Below, one piece after another: positions 17,124 through 27,045 of a stretch of 64,000 nucleotides of DNA. The stretch comes from Longimicrobium sp. Its GTDB lineage: Bacteria > Gemmatimonadota > Gemmatimonadetes > Longimicrobiales > Longimicrobiaceae. The stretch's first letter is position 1; every line of letters begins with the position of its first letter. Under the pieces are notes generated by a model. The model was not told where the DNA came from and did not search any database. It worked only from the letters and a program-made list of their open reading frames with translations. The position numbers and the translations under genes are program-made. The stretch covers positions 18,746 to 82,745 of the forward strand of contig DASVQP010000035.1 in assembly GCA_036389135.1 (NCBI GenBank). The letters run 5' to 3'.

Positions 17124-19547
17124 ATGCAAAGCTCCAGCTCCGCGGACCGCATTCCGGTCCTTCCCATCCGCAGCACGGTGGTCTTTCCGGGAGGTGCCAC
17201 CGCGCTCCAGATCGGCTTCGGGCCCAACGTGGAGGCGCTGGCCGCCCACCCCGCCCCCGAGCTGGAGGTCGCCACCGCGACGACGCACGAGGACGGCGCC
17301 GTGGAGCCCGCCACGCTGGAGCGGATCGCGAGCGTGGTGCGCGTGCTGGACCGGCTCAACCTGCCCGGCGGCACCACGCAGGTGACGCTCCAGGGGCTGC
17401 GCCGGGTGCGGCTGGAAGATGTGCGGCTCGAGGACGGCTTCTACACCGCCGTCCCCGTGCCGGTGGAGGAGGTCCCCGCGCCCGCCGAAGTCGCGGAGCC
17501 GCTGGTGGAGAAGATCCTCAACACGCTGCTCGGCGTGGCGGCGCGGGTGGAGCGCATCTCGGACGAGGTGCCGCGCATCCTGCGCATGAACCTCAGCGAC
17601 CCCGGCCGCTTCGCCGACCTGGCCGCCACCCTCTGCAACTTCAAGGTCCCCGACCGCGACGCCATCCTGCAGGAGCTGGACGTGGCCGAACGGCTGCGCG
17701 TCGTGCTGCGCACCCTCGAGGAAGAGCTGGAGCACCTGCGCCAGATCGAGGGCGCGGACGGCACGCAGTCCGGCGCCGCGCCCCTCCCCGCGCGCGGGCG
17801 CGAGCGGAGCGACCAGATCCGCAAGCGCATCCAGGCACTGCAGGCGGAGCTTGGCGACCTGGACCCCGTGGAGCGCGAAGCCAACGAGGTGCTGCGCAAG
17901 GTGGAGCGCGCCGGGCTTCCCCCGCGCATCGCCGCGCTGGCCCGTCGCGAGGCGGAGCGGCTGCGTTCCACCGCCGTCACCTCGACCGAGGCGTCCGAGA
18001 TCCGCGCCTACCTCGACGCGCTCATCGCCGTCCCCTGGACGCAACGCTCGGAGCGCGACGGAATCGAATTGGAGCGCGTGGAAGCGGCCATCGACGAGGA
18101 GCACCTGGGGCTGGACGAGGCCAAGCGCCGCCTCCTGGAGGTAATCGCCGTGGCCGAGCTGCGCGGAGACCTGCGCGGCCCCATCCCCTGCCTGGTGGGC
18201 CCGCCGGGAGTGGGGAAGCGCACCCTGGCGGCGGCCATCGCGCGCGGGCTGGGGCGTCCCTTCGTCCGCCTGGAGCTGGGCGGGCGCGGCGAGGCGCAGC
18301 TCGTGGGCGCACGCCGCACGCGCCCCGGCGCGCAGCTCGGAAAGATCGTGGCCGCCCTGCGCGACGCCGGCACCCGCGACCCCGTCTTCCTGCTGGAAGA
18401 GCTGGACGAGATGGGGATCGGCAACGTGGAGGGCGACCCCATCGAGGCGCTGGAGGAGACGCTGGACCCGGAGAACCGCGACGAGTTCGTCGACCGCTTC
18501 CTTGACACGCCGTTCGACCTGTCCAACGTCTTCTTCATCGGCAGCGCGGCGGACTTCTACCGCATCCCGCGCGACCTGCGCAACCTCTTCATCGAGATCC
18601 GCATCGCCGGCTACACGCCGGAGGAGAAGATCGCGATCGCGCGCGAGTGGCTCGTCCCGCGCATCGTGAAGGAGCATGGGTTGTCGACGGACGAGGTATC
18701 GATCAGCGACGAGACGCTCCTCGTCCTCACCCGCGGCTACGCGCGCGATGCGGGGGTGGGCAACCTGCGGCGCTCCCTCGCCGCGATCATGCGCTACCTG
18801 GCGCACGAGAAGGCGCAGAACCCCGACGGCCAGCACTGGACGATCACCCGCGAGCTGATCGAGGAGGTGCTCGGTTACCCGCGCTACAGCACCACGGCGG
18901 CGGAGAACAAGTCCGAGGTCGGCGTCGTCACCGGCCTGGCGTGGACGGCTTCGGGGGGCGAGCTGATGTTCATCGAGGCGCTCAAGATGCCCGGCACCGG
19001 CCGCCTGATCATCACCGGCCTCCTGGGCGACGTGATGCGCGAGTCGGTGAACGCGGCGTTCTCGTACGTCCGCTCGCGCGCGGACGAGCTGGGGATCGAG
19101 CGCGAGTCGTTCAACGACCACGACATCCACGTGCACTTCCCCGTGGGCGCCACCCCCAAGGACGGCCCCTCGGCGGGCGCCGCGGTGACGCTGGCCATCG
19201 CCTCCTCCCTTTCCGAGCGCCCCGTCCGCCATGACATCGCCATGACGGGCGAGGTGACGCTGCGCGGCAAGATCCTGGAGATCGGCGGCGTGAAGGAGAA
19301 GACGCTGGCCGCCTACCGCGCCGGCCTGCGCCAGGTGATCCTCCCCACCGGCAACCGCCGCGACCTTCGCGACGTCCCCGCGGACGTGCGCGAGGGGATG
19401 ACCTTCCACTTCGTCGACCGGATGGACGAGGTCTTCGACATCGCCCTCACCGGCGACCCCGCCAACCGCGCCGCCACCCTCCCCGTGCGCACCGAAGCCA
19501 CCGACGACCACGGCTCCAGCGAGCGCCAGGCCGCCGCGGAGGCATAG
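17124..19547 (+). CDS. Lon-family serine protease with degenerate ATPase
   Basis: At 807 aa it has full LonA length and order: N-terminal LAN domain (IPVLPIRSTVVFPG), coiled coil, AAA+ module and protease. The protease dyad is intact, Ser683 in PKDGPSAG and Lys724 in IGGVKEK. The ATPase is eroded: Walker A is GPPGVGKR (359-366, Arg for the Mg-binding Thr), Walker B Asp is Glu425 (FLLEELDE), sensor 1 Asn is Ala476, the arginine-finger position is Leu488 and sensor 2 is Gly546 (GVGNL for GVRNL). It therefore looks like a Lon paralogue that binds or cleaves substrates without normal ATP-driven unfolding. It follows the DUF1499 gene in one operon. Confidence 0.88.
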   Translation: MQSSSSADRIPVLPIRSTVVFPGGATALQIGFGPNVEALAAHPAPELEVATATTHEDGAVEPATLERIASVVRVLDRLNLPGGTTQVTLQGLRRVRLEDVRLEDGFYTAVPVPVEEVPAPAEVAEPLVEKILNTLLGVAARVERISDEVPRILRMNLSDPGRFADLAATLCNFKVPDRDAILQELDVAERLRVVLRTLEEELEHLRQIEGADGTQSGAAPLPARGRERSDQIRKRIQALQAELGDLDPVEREANEVLRKVERAGLPPRIAALARREAERLRSTAVTSTEASEIRAYLDALIAVPWTQRSERDGIELERVEAAIDEEHLGLDEAKRRLLEVIAVAELRGDLRGPIPCLVGPPGVGKRTLAAAIARGLGRPFVRLELGGRGEAQLVGARRTRPGAQLGKIVAALRDAGTRDPVFLLEELDEMGIGNVEGDPIEALEETLDPENRDEFVDRFLDTPFDLSNVFFIGSAADFYRIPRDLRNLFIEIRIAGYTPEEKIAIAREWLVPRIVKEHGLSTDEVSISDETLLVLTRGYARDAGVGNLRRSLAAIMRYLAHEKAQNPDGQHWTITRELIEEVLGYPRYSTTAAENKSEVGVVTGLAWTASGGELMFIEALKMPGTGRLIITGLLGDVMRESVNAAFSYVRSRADELGIERESFNDHDIHVHFPVGATPKDGPSAGAAVTLAIASSLSERPVRHDIAMTGEVTLRGKILEIGGVKEKTLAAYRAGLRQVILPTGNRRDLRDVPADVREGMTFHFVDRMDEVFDIALTGDPANRAATLPVRTEATDDHGSSERQAAAEA

Positions 19548-19610
19548 GCTCACACGGAGACACGGCGGCACAGAGGAAAACGAAAGTCTTGCCTCTGTGT
19601 CACCGTGTGT
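19548..19610. repeat. R1 palindromic repeat, copy b
   Basis: CTCACACGGAGACACGGCGGCACAGAGG is matched by an inverted CCTCTGTGTCACCGTGTG about 20 bp later. It sits just after the Lon stop and may act as its terminator. Confidence 0.75.
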
Positions 19611-19675
19611 TATCTTCCCTTAGATGCGCCTAGGGAACGATGTGCTATCTTCCCTTAGATGCGCATAGGGACCGA
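19606..19675. promoter_or_regulatory. Tandem 35-bp repeat with dyads upstream of padR-like gene
   Basis: Two adjacent 35-bp units (19606-19640 and 19641-19675) differ at three or four bases. Each has TATCTTCCCTTAGATGCGC followed by a TAGGGA that can pair with TCCCT. The second ends 18 bp before the PadR start, so they are good candidates for an autoregulatory operator or duplicated promoter. Confidence 0.5.
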
Positions 19676-19693
19676 TCACGCGGAGACACTCGG

Positions 19694-20047
19694 ATGTTCG
19701 CCAAGGACTCGGGGCTGCTGCAGGGGACGGTGGAGCTGCTCGTGCTCAAGACGCTCTCGTGGGGGCCGATGCACGGCTACGGGATCGCGAGCTGGATCGA
19801 GAGCGCTACGAACGACGTGCTCCGCATGGAGGAAGGGTCGCTCTACCCCGCGCTCTACCGCATGGCCCGGAAGGGGTGGATCAGGGGGGAATGGGGCCTG
19901 TCCGAGAACAACCGGCGGGCGAAGTTCTACCACCTGACGCCCGAGGGGGAGAAGCAGTTCCGCGAACAGAGCTCGGGGTGGCAGCGGCTCGCCGACGCGG
20001 TGAACGCGGCGATCGGCGCCACGCGGGCTCCCAGCTGGGCGAGGTGA
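19694..20047 (+). CDS. PadR-family transcriptional regulator
   Basis: The 117-aa winged-helix protein has the PadR signature: LLQGTVELLVLKTLSWGPMHGYGIASWIE (helices 1-2), RMEEGSLYPALYRMARKGWI (recognition helix) and the wing NNRRAKFYHLTPEGEKQ. The C-terminal helix is for dimerisation. PadR proteins repress nearby genes and respond to small ligands; here it sits 3 bp before the permease gene and behind a tandem repeat, as with other PadR-ADOP pairs. I chose the ATG at 19694, which opens the conserved MFAKDSGLLQG. Confidence 0.92.
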   Translation: MFAKDSGLLQGTVELLVLKTLSWGPMHGYGIASWIESATNDVLRMEEGSLYPALYRMARKGWIRGEWGLSENNRRAKFYHLTPEGEKQFREQSSGWQRLADAVNAAIGATRAPSWAR

Positions 20048-20050
20048 GCC

Positions 20051-22708
20051 ATGCGCATCCCCTTCTCCCGCCGCCGGGTTCCCCACCCGTTCAAGGCTGA
20101 GCCGCAGGCCGAGGTCAACGACGAGCTCGCGTTCCACCTGGAAGAAAGGATCCGCGAGTACACCGCGCGCGGGATGACGCCCGAGGACGCGCGCGCCGCC
20201 GCCCTCGAGCGCTTCGGCGACCTGAACGGCGTGCGGAGCGAGTGCGCGGCGCTGCTTGAAGCCGACCGCCGCGCCGAGGACCGCCGCGACTGGCTGGCCG
20301 ATCTGCGGCAGGACGTGTGCTTCGCGCTGCACTCGGCGGGCCGCGCTCCGCTCTTCACCTTGCTGGTCATCGCCACCCTGGCGCTCGGCATCGGCGCCAA
20401 CGCGGCGGTGTTCGGGGTGGTGAAGTCCGTGCTGCTGGATGCGCTCCCCTACCGCGACGCGGACCGGCTGGTGCGCATCTACTCCCGCTTCGAGAAATCG
20501 GGGATGGACCGCTCGTCCGTGAGCCCCGGCGCGGCCGCGGACCTCGCGAGGCGGATGCGCACGCTGCAGGGAGTGGCTCCGTTCGTGTTCGGCACCTTCA
20601 AGAGGACCTACGTTTCCCCCGACGGGCCGCGGGTGCTCACCGGGTCGTCGGTGGAGGGGAGCTTCTTCCGCACCCTGGGGGTGCGCGCCGCGCTGGGCCG
20701 CACGCTCACCCCCGAGGACGGCCCCCGCTACGTGGTGATGCTGAGCGATGAGGCGTGGCGGCGTGAGTTCGCGGGCGACCACGGCGTCATCGGCCGAACG
20801 ATGAACCTCGGCGGCACGGCGTTCGAAGTGATCGGCGTGCTCCCGCCCCGCTTCGTGGGCCCGGACGGGGGAGCCGACCTCTGGTTCGCGACGGACCTGG
20901 CGGAGGTGCTGCAGGACCCGATGGCGTCCCGCGGCCAGCACTCGATGGGAGTCGTGGGGCGCCTCGCACCCGGCGCCACCCTGGAAGGCACCCGGCGCGA
21001 GCTGGACCGGATCTCCACCGAGCTTGCGCGCGAGCACCCGCAGACCGACCGCGGGCGCACCTTCGTCGTGCTCCCGCTGCGCGACGCACTGGTGGGCGAG
21101 ACGCGCACCCCGCTCCTGGTGCTGATGGCGAGCGCCGGGCTGGTGCTCCTCATCACCTGCGCAAACCTCGCCGGCGCCCTCCTCTCGCGCACCATGGGCC
21201 GGCGAAAGGAATTCGCCGTGCGTGTGGCGATGGGCGCGCGGCGTGGCCGTCTGGTGCGCCAGCTCCTCACCGAGAGCACGCTGCTGGCGCTGGCGGGCGG
21301 CGTGGTGGGGCTGGCGCTGGCGTCTCTGGGGCTGGCCGCGCTTCGCAAGCTGGCGCTCCCCGCGCTGCCGCCGTACGCGGAGCTGTCGCTGGACGGGGGC
21401 GCGGTGGCGGTCACGCTGCTGGCCGCGCTCTGCACCGGCGCCGTGTTCGGCCTGGCGCCCGCGCTGGCCGCCGGCCGCTGGGACCCGCAGCGGACGCTGC
21501 GCGAGGAGGGGCGCGGTGCGAGCGAGGGCCGGCGCTCGCGGCACCTGCGCGGCGTGCTGGTCGCGGGGCAGATCGCCATCTCGCTGAGCCTGCTGGCCGG
21601 CGCGGGGCTGCTGGTGCGCAGCCTGTGGGCGATGACCTCCGCCCCGCTCGGCTTCGACCCGCGCGGGGTGCTCACCGCCCGCGTGGAGCTCCCCTCGGCC
21701 AAGTACCCCACGCCGGAGGCGCGCGCCGACGCGTTCCGCCGGCTGCGGGAAGCGGTCGCGGAGCTCCCCGGCGTGCGCGGAGTCGCCAGCGTCACGCAGA
21801 TCCCGTCCTCCGCCATGAGCAGCAACGCGCTCAGCATCGAGGGGAAGGCGGTGGGCAATGACTCCCCCGTCTTCATCCGGTACATGGCCGTGTCCGACGA
21901 GTATTTCCGCGTGATGAGGATCCGCACACTGCGCGGGCGTACCTTTGGGACGGGGGACACGCCCTCCGCGCCGCCCGCCATCGTGGTGAGCCAGACGATG
22001 GCGCGCCGCTACTGGCCGGAGGGAGGCGCGCTGGGTTCGCGCATCCGCATCAGCCCGCACACTGCCGAGCGGTGGGGCGTGGTGGTGGGGATCGTGGACG
22101 ACGTGCGGGTGGACCCCGCGCTCCCCGCCCCCGAGCCGATGGCCTACGCGAGCGGACGGCAGGACTTCGCGTGGTCCGGGCGCGACTTCGTGGTGCGCAC
22201 GGACGGGGAGCCGCTCGCGCTGGTGCGCCCCTTCCAGCGCGCGCTGGCGGCCCTCGACCCCGACGTCCCACTGCGCGACCCCGCTCCGCTGTCCACCATC
22301 GTCGCCGAGCGCCTGTCCGGCCGCCGCCTGCCGATGCTCCTGATGACGGGGTTCGGCGCGCTGGCGCTGCTCCTGGCCTCCGTGGGCGTGTACGCCATGT
22401 TCGCCGCCATGGCCACCGCGCGCGAGCGGGAGTTCGGCGTGCGCATAGCCCTCGGCTCCACCCCGGGCGCCATCGCCACCCTGGTCCTGCGGCAGGGCGG
22501 CGCATGGATGGCGGCGGGGCTGCTCGCCGGTGCCTTCGGCGTCGTCGCCGTCGGCCGCATGGTGAGCAACCTTCTCTACGGCGTCGTCCCCCTGGACCCG
22601 ATCGCGATCGGGTTGGCGACCCTCGTCCTCCTCGCCTGCGCCACCATCGCCCTCCTCGTCCCCGTCCGCCGCGCCACGCGCGTGGACCCCATCAGCATCC
22701 TGCGTTGA
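20051..22708 (+). CDS. ADOP-family duplicated ABC-type permease (FtsX/MacB-like)
   Basis: At 885 aa it matches the acidobacterial duplicated orphan permease family. A soluble N-terminal part (EVNDELAFHLEERIREYTARGMTPEDARAAALERFGD) precedes the first helix (PLFTLLVIATLALGIGANAAVFG). A periplasmic MacB-like domain follows, then an FtsX block of three helices around 340-480, and the same plan is repeated from SRHLRGVLVAGQIAISLSLL to the C-terminus. No ATPase gene is adjacent, as is usual for this family. It is likely a membrane mechanotransmission or export component of unknown cargo, co-expressed with the PadR regulator 3 bp upstream. Confidence 0.9.
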   Translation: MRIPFSRRRVPHPFKAEPQAEVNDELAFHLEERIREYTARGMTPEDARAAALERFGDLNGVRSECAALLEADRRAEDRRDWLADLRQDVCFALHSAGRAPLFTLLVIATLALGIGANAAVFGVVKSVLLDALPYRDADRLVRIYSRFEKSGMDRSSVSPGAAADLARRMRTLQGVAPFVFGTFKRTYVSPDGPRVLTGSSVEGSFFRTLGVRAALGRTLTPEDGPRYVVMLSDEAWRREFAGDHGVIGRTMNLGGTAFEVIGVLPPRFVGPDGGADLWFATDLAEVLQDPMASRGQHSMGVVGRLAPGATLEGTRRELDRISTELAREHPQTDRGRTFVVLPLRDALVGETRTPLLVLMASAGLVLLITCANLAGALLSRTMGRRKEFAVRVAMGARRGRLVRQLLTESTLLALAGGVVGLALASLGLAALRKLALPALPPYAELSLDGGAVAVTLLAALCTGAVFGLAPALAAGRWDPQRTLREEGRGASEGRRSRHLRGVLVAGQIAISLSLLAGAGLLVRSLWAMTSAPLGFDPRGVLTARVELPSAKYPTPEARADAFRRLREAVAELPGVRGVASVTQIPSSAMSSNALSIEGKAVGNDSPVFIRYMAVSDEYFRVMRIRTLRGRTFGTGDTPSAPPAIVVSQTMARRYWPEGGALGSRIRISPHTAERWGVVVGIVDDVRVDPALPAPEPMAYASGRQDFAWSGRDFVVRTDGEPLALVRPFQRALAALDPDVPLRDPAPLSTIVAERLSGRRLPMLLMTGFGALALLLASVGVYAMFAAMATAREREFGVRIALGSTPGAIATLVLRQGGAWMAAGLLAGAFGVVAVGRMVSNLLYGVVPLDPIAIGLATLVLLACATIALLVPVRRATRVDPISILR

Positions 22709-22714
22709 AAAACG

Positions 22715-22748
22715 GGAGGCACAGAGATGACTTCATCTCTGTGCCTCC
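22715..22748. terminator. Perfect hairpin after the permease gene
   Basis: Arms GGAGGCACAGAGATGA and TCATCTCTGTGCCTCC pair without mismatch around a 2-nt loop, 6 bp after the permease stop. The sequence belongs to the R1 family and overlaps the 3' end of the convergent small membrane-protein gene. Confidence 0.65.
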
Positions 22749-22972
22749 GTGTCTCCGTGTGAGTCGTGCTGTTCGTCTTCATACCACGACGGATGCACCT
22801 CCCGCTTCGGCTTGCGGCCGACGAAGCGCAGGAGGACGGCCACCGCGAGCACCACGATGGCGGCGATGACCGGCTCGCGGCGGTCGAGGTACATCCCGAG
22901 AAGCAGGAAGATGGCGCCCGCGAAGAAGAGCCGCAGCTTCCACGGGAAGACCGCCTCGGGCGTGAGCGCCAT
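22733..22972 (-). CDS. Small two-helix membrane protein (79 aa)
   Basis: Two hydrophobic segments (LRLFFAGAIFLLLGMYL and PVIAAIVVLAVAVLLRFVG) are followed by a hydrophilic tail ending HDSHGDTEAQR. That tail is encoded by an R1 repeat arm, so the repeat supplies the last codons and the stop. Its start is 1 bp after the enoyl-CoA hydratase stop, placing it last in that operon. No known family. Confidence 0.66.
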   Translation of the reverse strand: MALTPEAVFPWKLRLFFAGAIFLLLGMYLDRREPVIAAIVVLAVAVLLRFVGRKPKREVHPSWYEDEQHDSHGDTEAQR

Positions 22973-22973
22973 G

Positions 22974-23735
22974 TCAGCCCCGCTCCAGGAAGCGCGCCAC
23001 GCCCGCCTTCATGTCCTCCGTCATCCGCGCCACCACGTTGACGTCCGCACCCGCGCGCACGGCGGCCTCGAAGCCCAGCGCGTCCGAGTTGTACAGGAGC
23101 CGCTTGGCGAGCTGCACCGCGGAGGGGCTGCGCTCCGCCAGGTCGCGCAGCACCGCGTCGGTCTCCGCCTCGAAGGCATCCTCGGCGAAGACCTGGTTGA
23201 TCAGCCCCATCCGCTCCGCCTCGGCGGCGGACACGGGAAGGCCGCGCACCAGCAGGTCGAAGGCGCGCTTCTCGGATACGTTGCGCCGCGTGATCGCCAT
23301 CACCATGGCGGGGACGAAGCCGATGCGCGTCTCCGGGTAGCCGAACTGCGCGTCGGCGGAGGCGAGCACGAGGTCGCAGGCGGTCGCCAGGCCGCACCCG
23401 CCGGCCAGCGCCCGGCCGCGCACGCACGCCACCACCGGCTTGCGCATGCGGCGCGGGAGGAGGAAGAGCTCGGCCAGCTCGTCCACGTCGGCGAGGTTCT
23501 CCATCACCGTGGCATCGGCGATGCGGCGCAGCGCGGCGAGGTCGGCGCCGGAGCAGAAGTCCTTCCCCGCGCCGGAGATGGCGACCACGCGCACGCCCTC
23601 GTCCGCGTCCGCGTCGCGGAGGGCGGCCTTGAGGTCGGCCACCAGCTCGGCGCTGAGGGCGTTGCGCTTCTCCGGCCGGTTGAGCGTGAGCCGCGCGACG
23701 GCGCCCTCGCGCCCCACCAGGACCGTACCCGGCAT
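22974..23735 (-). CDS. Enoyl-CoA hydratase/isomerase family protein
   Basis: The 253-aa crotonase-fold protein has the oxyanion-hole segments KDFCSGADLAALRR and RALAGGCGLATACDLVLAS. The usual catalytic Glu region reads GYPETRIGFVPAMVM (Glu present). It therefore probably hydrates or isomerises an enoyl-CoA in fatty-acid, amino-acid or terpene breakdown. It sits between an AtuA-related gene (1-nt overlap) and the small membrane gene. The neighbour suggests a branched-chain or terpenoid acyl-CoA substrate, which is inference. Confidence 0.88.
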   Translation of the reverse strand: MPGTVLVGREGAVARLTLNRPEKRNALSAELVADLKAALRDADADEGVRVVAISGAGKDFCSGADLAALRRIADATVMENLADVDELAELFLLPRRMRKPVVACVRGRALAGGCGLATACDLVLASADAQFGYPETRIGFVPAMVMAITRRNVSEKRAFDLLVRGLPVSAAEAERMGLINQVFAEDAFEAETDAVLRDLAERSPSAVQLAKRLLYNSDALGFEAAVRAGADVNVVARMTEDMKAGVARFLERG

Positions 23736-24082
23736 CAGCGCGGGCCTGCGGCCTGCGCCACCTCGTCCGGCACCTCGATCTCCATCCGCAGGAGCGCGGT
23801 GGAGAGCACCTTCCCCTGCGCGTCGGTCTTGAGCGACACGGTGCCGCCGCCTCCCAGCGCGTTGTGCAGGAGGAAGTTGAGCGCCTCTAGGTTGGGGAGC
23901 TCGAAGCGCTCGACCCCGCCGTGCACGATCCCGGCGAAGTGCTCCTTGACGCGTTCGGTGGTCACCTCGCGCACCAGGTGCGGGTAGAACTCGGGGCGCA
24001 GGGCGATCAGCCCGACGTTGGCGGTGTCGCCCTTGTCGCCCGAGCGGGCGTGGGCGAGGTGGACGAGCTGGATACGGGGCAT
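23735..24082 (-). CDS. AtuA-related protein (stand-alone C-terminal domain)
   Basis: The 115-aa protein corresponds to the C-terminal domain of DUF1446/AtuA proteins: VHLAHARSGDKGDTANVGLIALRPEFYPHL at the start, FELPNLEALNFLLHNALGGGG in the middle, and the end LLRMEIEVP. AtuA belongs to acyclic terpene (citronellol/geraniol) utilisation, though its exact chemistry is unclear. The large N-terminal DUF1446 domain is not encoded next to it. I chose the ATG at 24082; the frame stays open up to 24217, but that part is repeat sequence. Its stop overlaps the hydratase start. Confidence 0.84.
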   Translation of the reverse strand: MPRIQLVHLAHARSGDKGDTANVGLIALRPEFYPHLVREVTTERVKEHFAGIVHGGVERFELPNLEALNFLLHNALGGGGTVSLKTDAQGKVLSTALLRMEIEVPDEVAQAAGPR

Positions 24083-24119
24083 GCGTTCGGTTCTCGGGTC
24101 AGGGAAAAACAGCAACTGC

Positions 24120-24212
24120 AGCCTCACACAGAGACACAGAGGGGAACCGCAAGAGGAAAGAAAGTAGTTCTCTGCGCCTTGTAGTTCCCTCTGTGCCCTC
24201 TGTGTGATGCTT
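24120..24212. repeat. R1 palindromic repeat, copy c
   Basis: CCTCACACAGAGACACAGAGG and an inverted CCCTCTGTGCCCTCTGTGTGATG enclose about 45 bp. It lies directly after the guaB stop codon (24214, minus strand), a position suited to transcript ending. Confidence 0.8.
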
Positions 24213-24213
24213 T

Positions 24214-25825
<1,612 letters not shown>

Positions 25826-25862
25826 CGCCCCGCGGCCCCCTCTCGTCTGCCCCGAACGCGGC

Positions 25863-26399
25863 CTAGTGGCTCCCCAGGAGGATCCCCTTGAGCGGCGCGG
25901 GAAGGAGGTTGCTGCTGCGCTCCACCACGTCGAGCGCGGCCTCCAGCGTACCCTGGTCGCCCTCCCAGTGCTCCAGCATGAGCTCGATGCCGGCATTGTT
26001 CACCAGCCGCGCCAGCGCGACGCCCACCACCACCACATCGTCCAGCTCGCCCAGGAAGGGGATGACGTCCGGGATGGCGTCCGCGGGGACGGCGGCGTAG
26101 GCGAGAGCAGCCACCACCAGCCCCTTGTCCAGCATGGAGACGCGGGGGTCGCGCGCCAGCCGCACCACCAGCCGCCCGAAGTTGGGAAGGTCGCGCAGCA
26201 GCGACATCATCATCTCGCCGCGATCCGGGCCTCCCCCGCCCTTCGCACCGCGGCGCGGGCGCGCGGCGACGGTGCGCGGGCCCACCAGGTCGTCGTCGTC
26301 GTCCAGCACGCTGCGGCGCCGCGGCGCCTCGCCCGCGGATCCCGTGTCGTCGTCGTCGCTGCTGAAGCGGCGGCGCGAGCTGTCGTTGCGGTCGGCCAT
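25863..26399 (-). CDS. DUF1232 family membrane protein
   Basis: The first 70 residues are acidic and Arg/Ser-rich and look disordered (RRRFSSDDDDTGSAG, RRRSVLDDDDDLVG). The rest has the DUF1232 core: DPRVSMLDKGLVVAALAYAAVPADAIPDVIPFLGELDDVVVVGVAL, where a hydrophobic hairpin with P-D-x-IPD is the family mark. The function of the family is unknown. The ATG at 26399 opens MADRNDSS. It lies downstream of the 133-aa hypothetical gene, with 37 bp between them. Confidence 0.8.
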   Translation of the reverse strand: MADRNDSSRRRFSSDDDDTGSAGEAPRRRSVLDDDDDLVGPRTVAARPRRGAKGGGGPDRGEMMMSLLRDLPNFGRLVVRLARDPRVSMLDKGLVVAALAYAAVPADAIPDVIPFLGELDDVVVVGVALARLVNNAGIELMLEHWEGDQGTLEAALDVVERSSNLLPAPLKGILLGSH

Positions 26400-26436
26400 G
26401 TCTCTCGTGGTTGATGGAGTTCGCCGGGGCGAGCCC

Positions 26437-26838
26437 TCACCCCGCCTTCGTTCCGTCCTCGTCGCGGCTCGTGCGCGGCGGGATCTGCGGCTGCGCGGCC
26501 CCGTTCTGCCCGGCGTCGCGCGGCGTCTCCGGCCCAAGCACGACCTGTTCCACCTCGCGGATCACCGTGCGGCTGGCATCCGAGATCCCGGACACCACCT
26601 TCCCCGCGGTGCCCATGATCCCCAGCGCGCCCTTGATGGTGCCGTACGCCAGTCCCTGCAGCCGCATCCGGTCCTCCAGGCGCTCGGTGAAGCGCTGGAC
26701 GGAGTTGGGCTCGCGCTGCGGGGCGCGGTTGTACTTGGACGCCAGGAACTCGATGTAGTCGAGCACCTGGTAGACCTGCTCGTCGGGTAGCGCCTCGATC
26801 TGGCGGACCAGACGCTGTCGAAGGCCCTCGTGCATCAT
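26437..26838 (-). CDS. Hypothetical protein with DUF2281-like N-terminus (133 aa)
   Basis: The N-terminus LRQRLVRQIEALPDEQVYQVLDYIEFLAS resembles the short helical DUF2281-type domain often seen in antitoxins. The rest has an amphipathic glycine-rich region (GTIKGALGIMGTAGKVVSGI) and a flexible end. GAAAGGGG lies a few bases before the two adjacent ATGs at 26838 and 26835. It is upstream of the DUF1232 gene. Role unknown. Confidence 0.62.
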   Translation of the reverse strand: MMHEGLRQRLVRQIEALPDEQVYQVLDYIEFLASKYNRAPQREPNSVQRFTERLEDRMRLQGLAYGTIKGALGIMGTAGKVVSGISDASRTVIREVEQVVLGPETPRDAGQNGAAQPQIPPRTSRDEDGTKAG

Positions 26839-27045
26839 GATGCCCCTTTCCGGTTGAGCCGCCCGCTTGCGGGGCGCGATTTCCGTGCCGGGGAGGCCCG
26901 GCCCTCCGGCGGGGGTACGTCCGCGCGGGGGGCGCGGTTTCGCGCAATGTGGCGGCCCGCGCCCGCCCGGGCAAACGCCACGTTTGCCCGCGCCGTTCCG
27001 GTCGTCTACCTTGCCGCGCCCCCTCCTCCCCGCCGCCTCGCGAAC

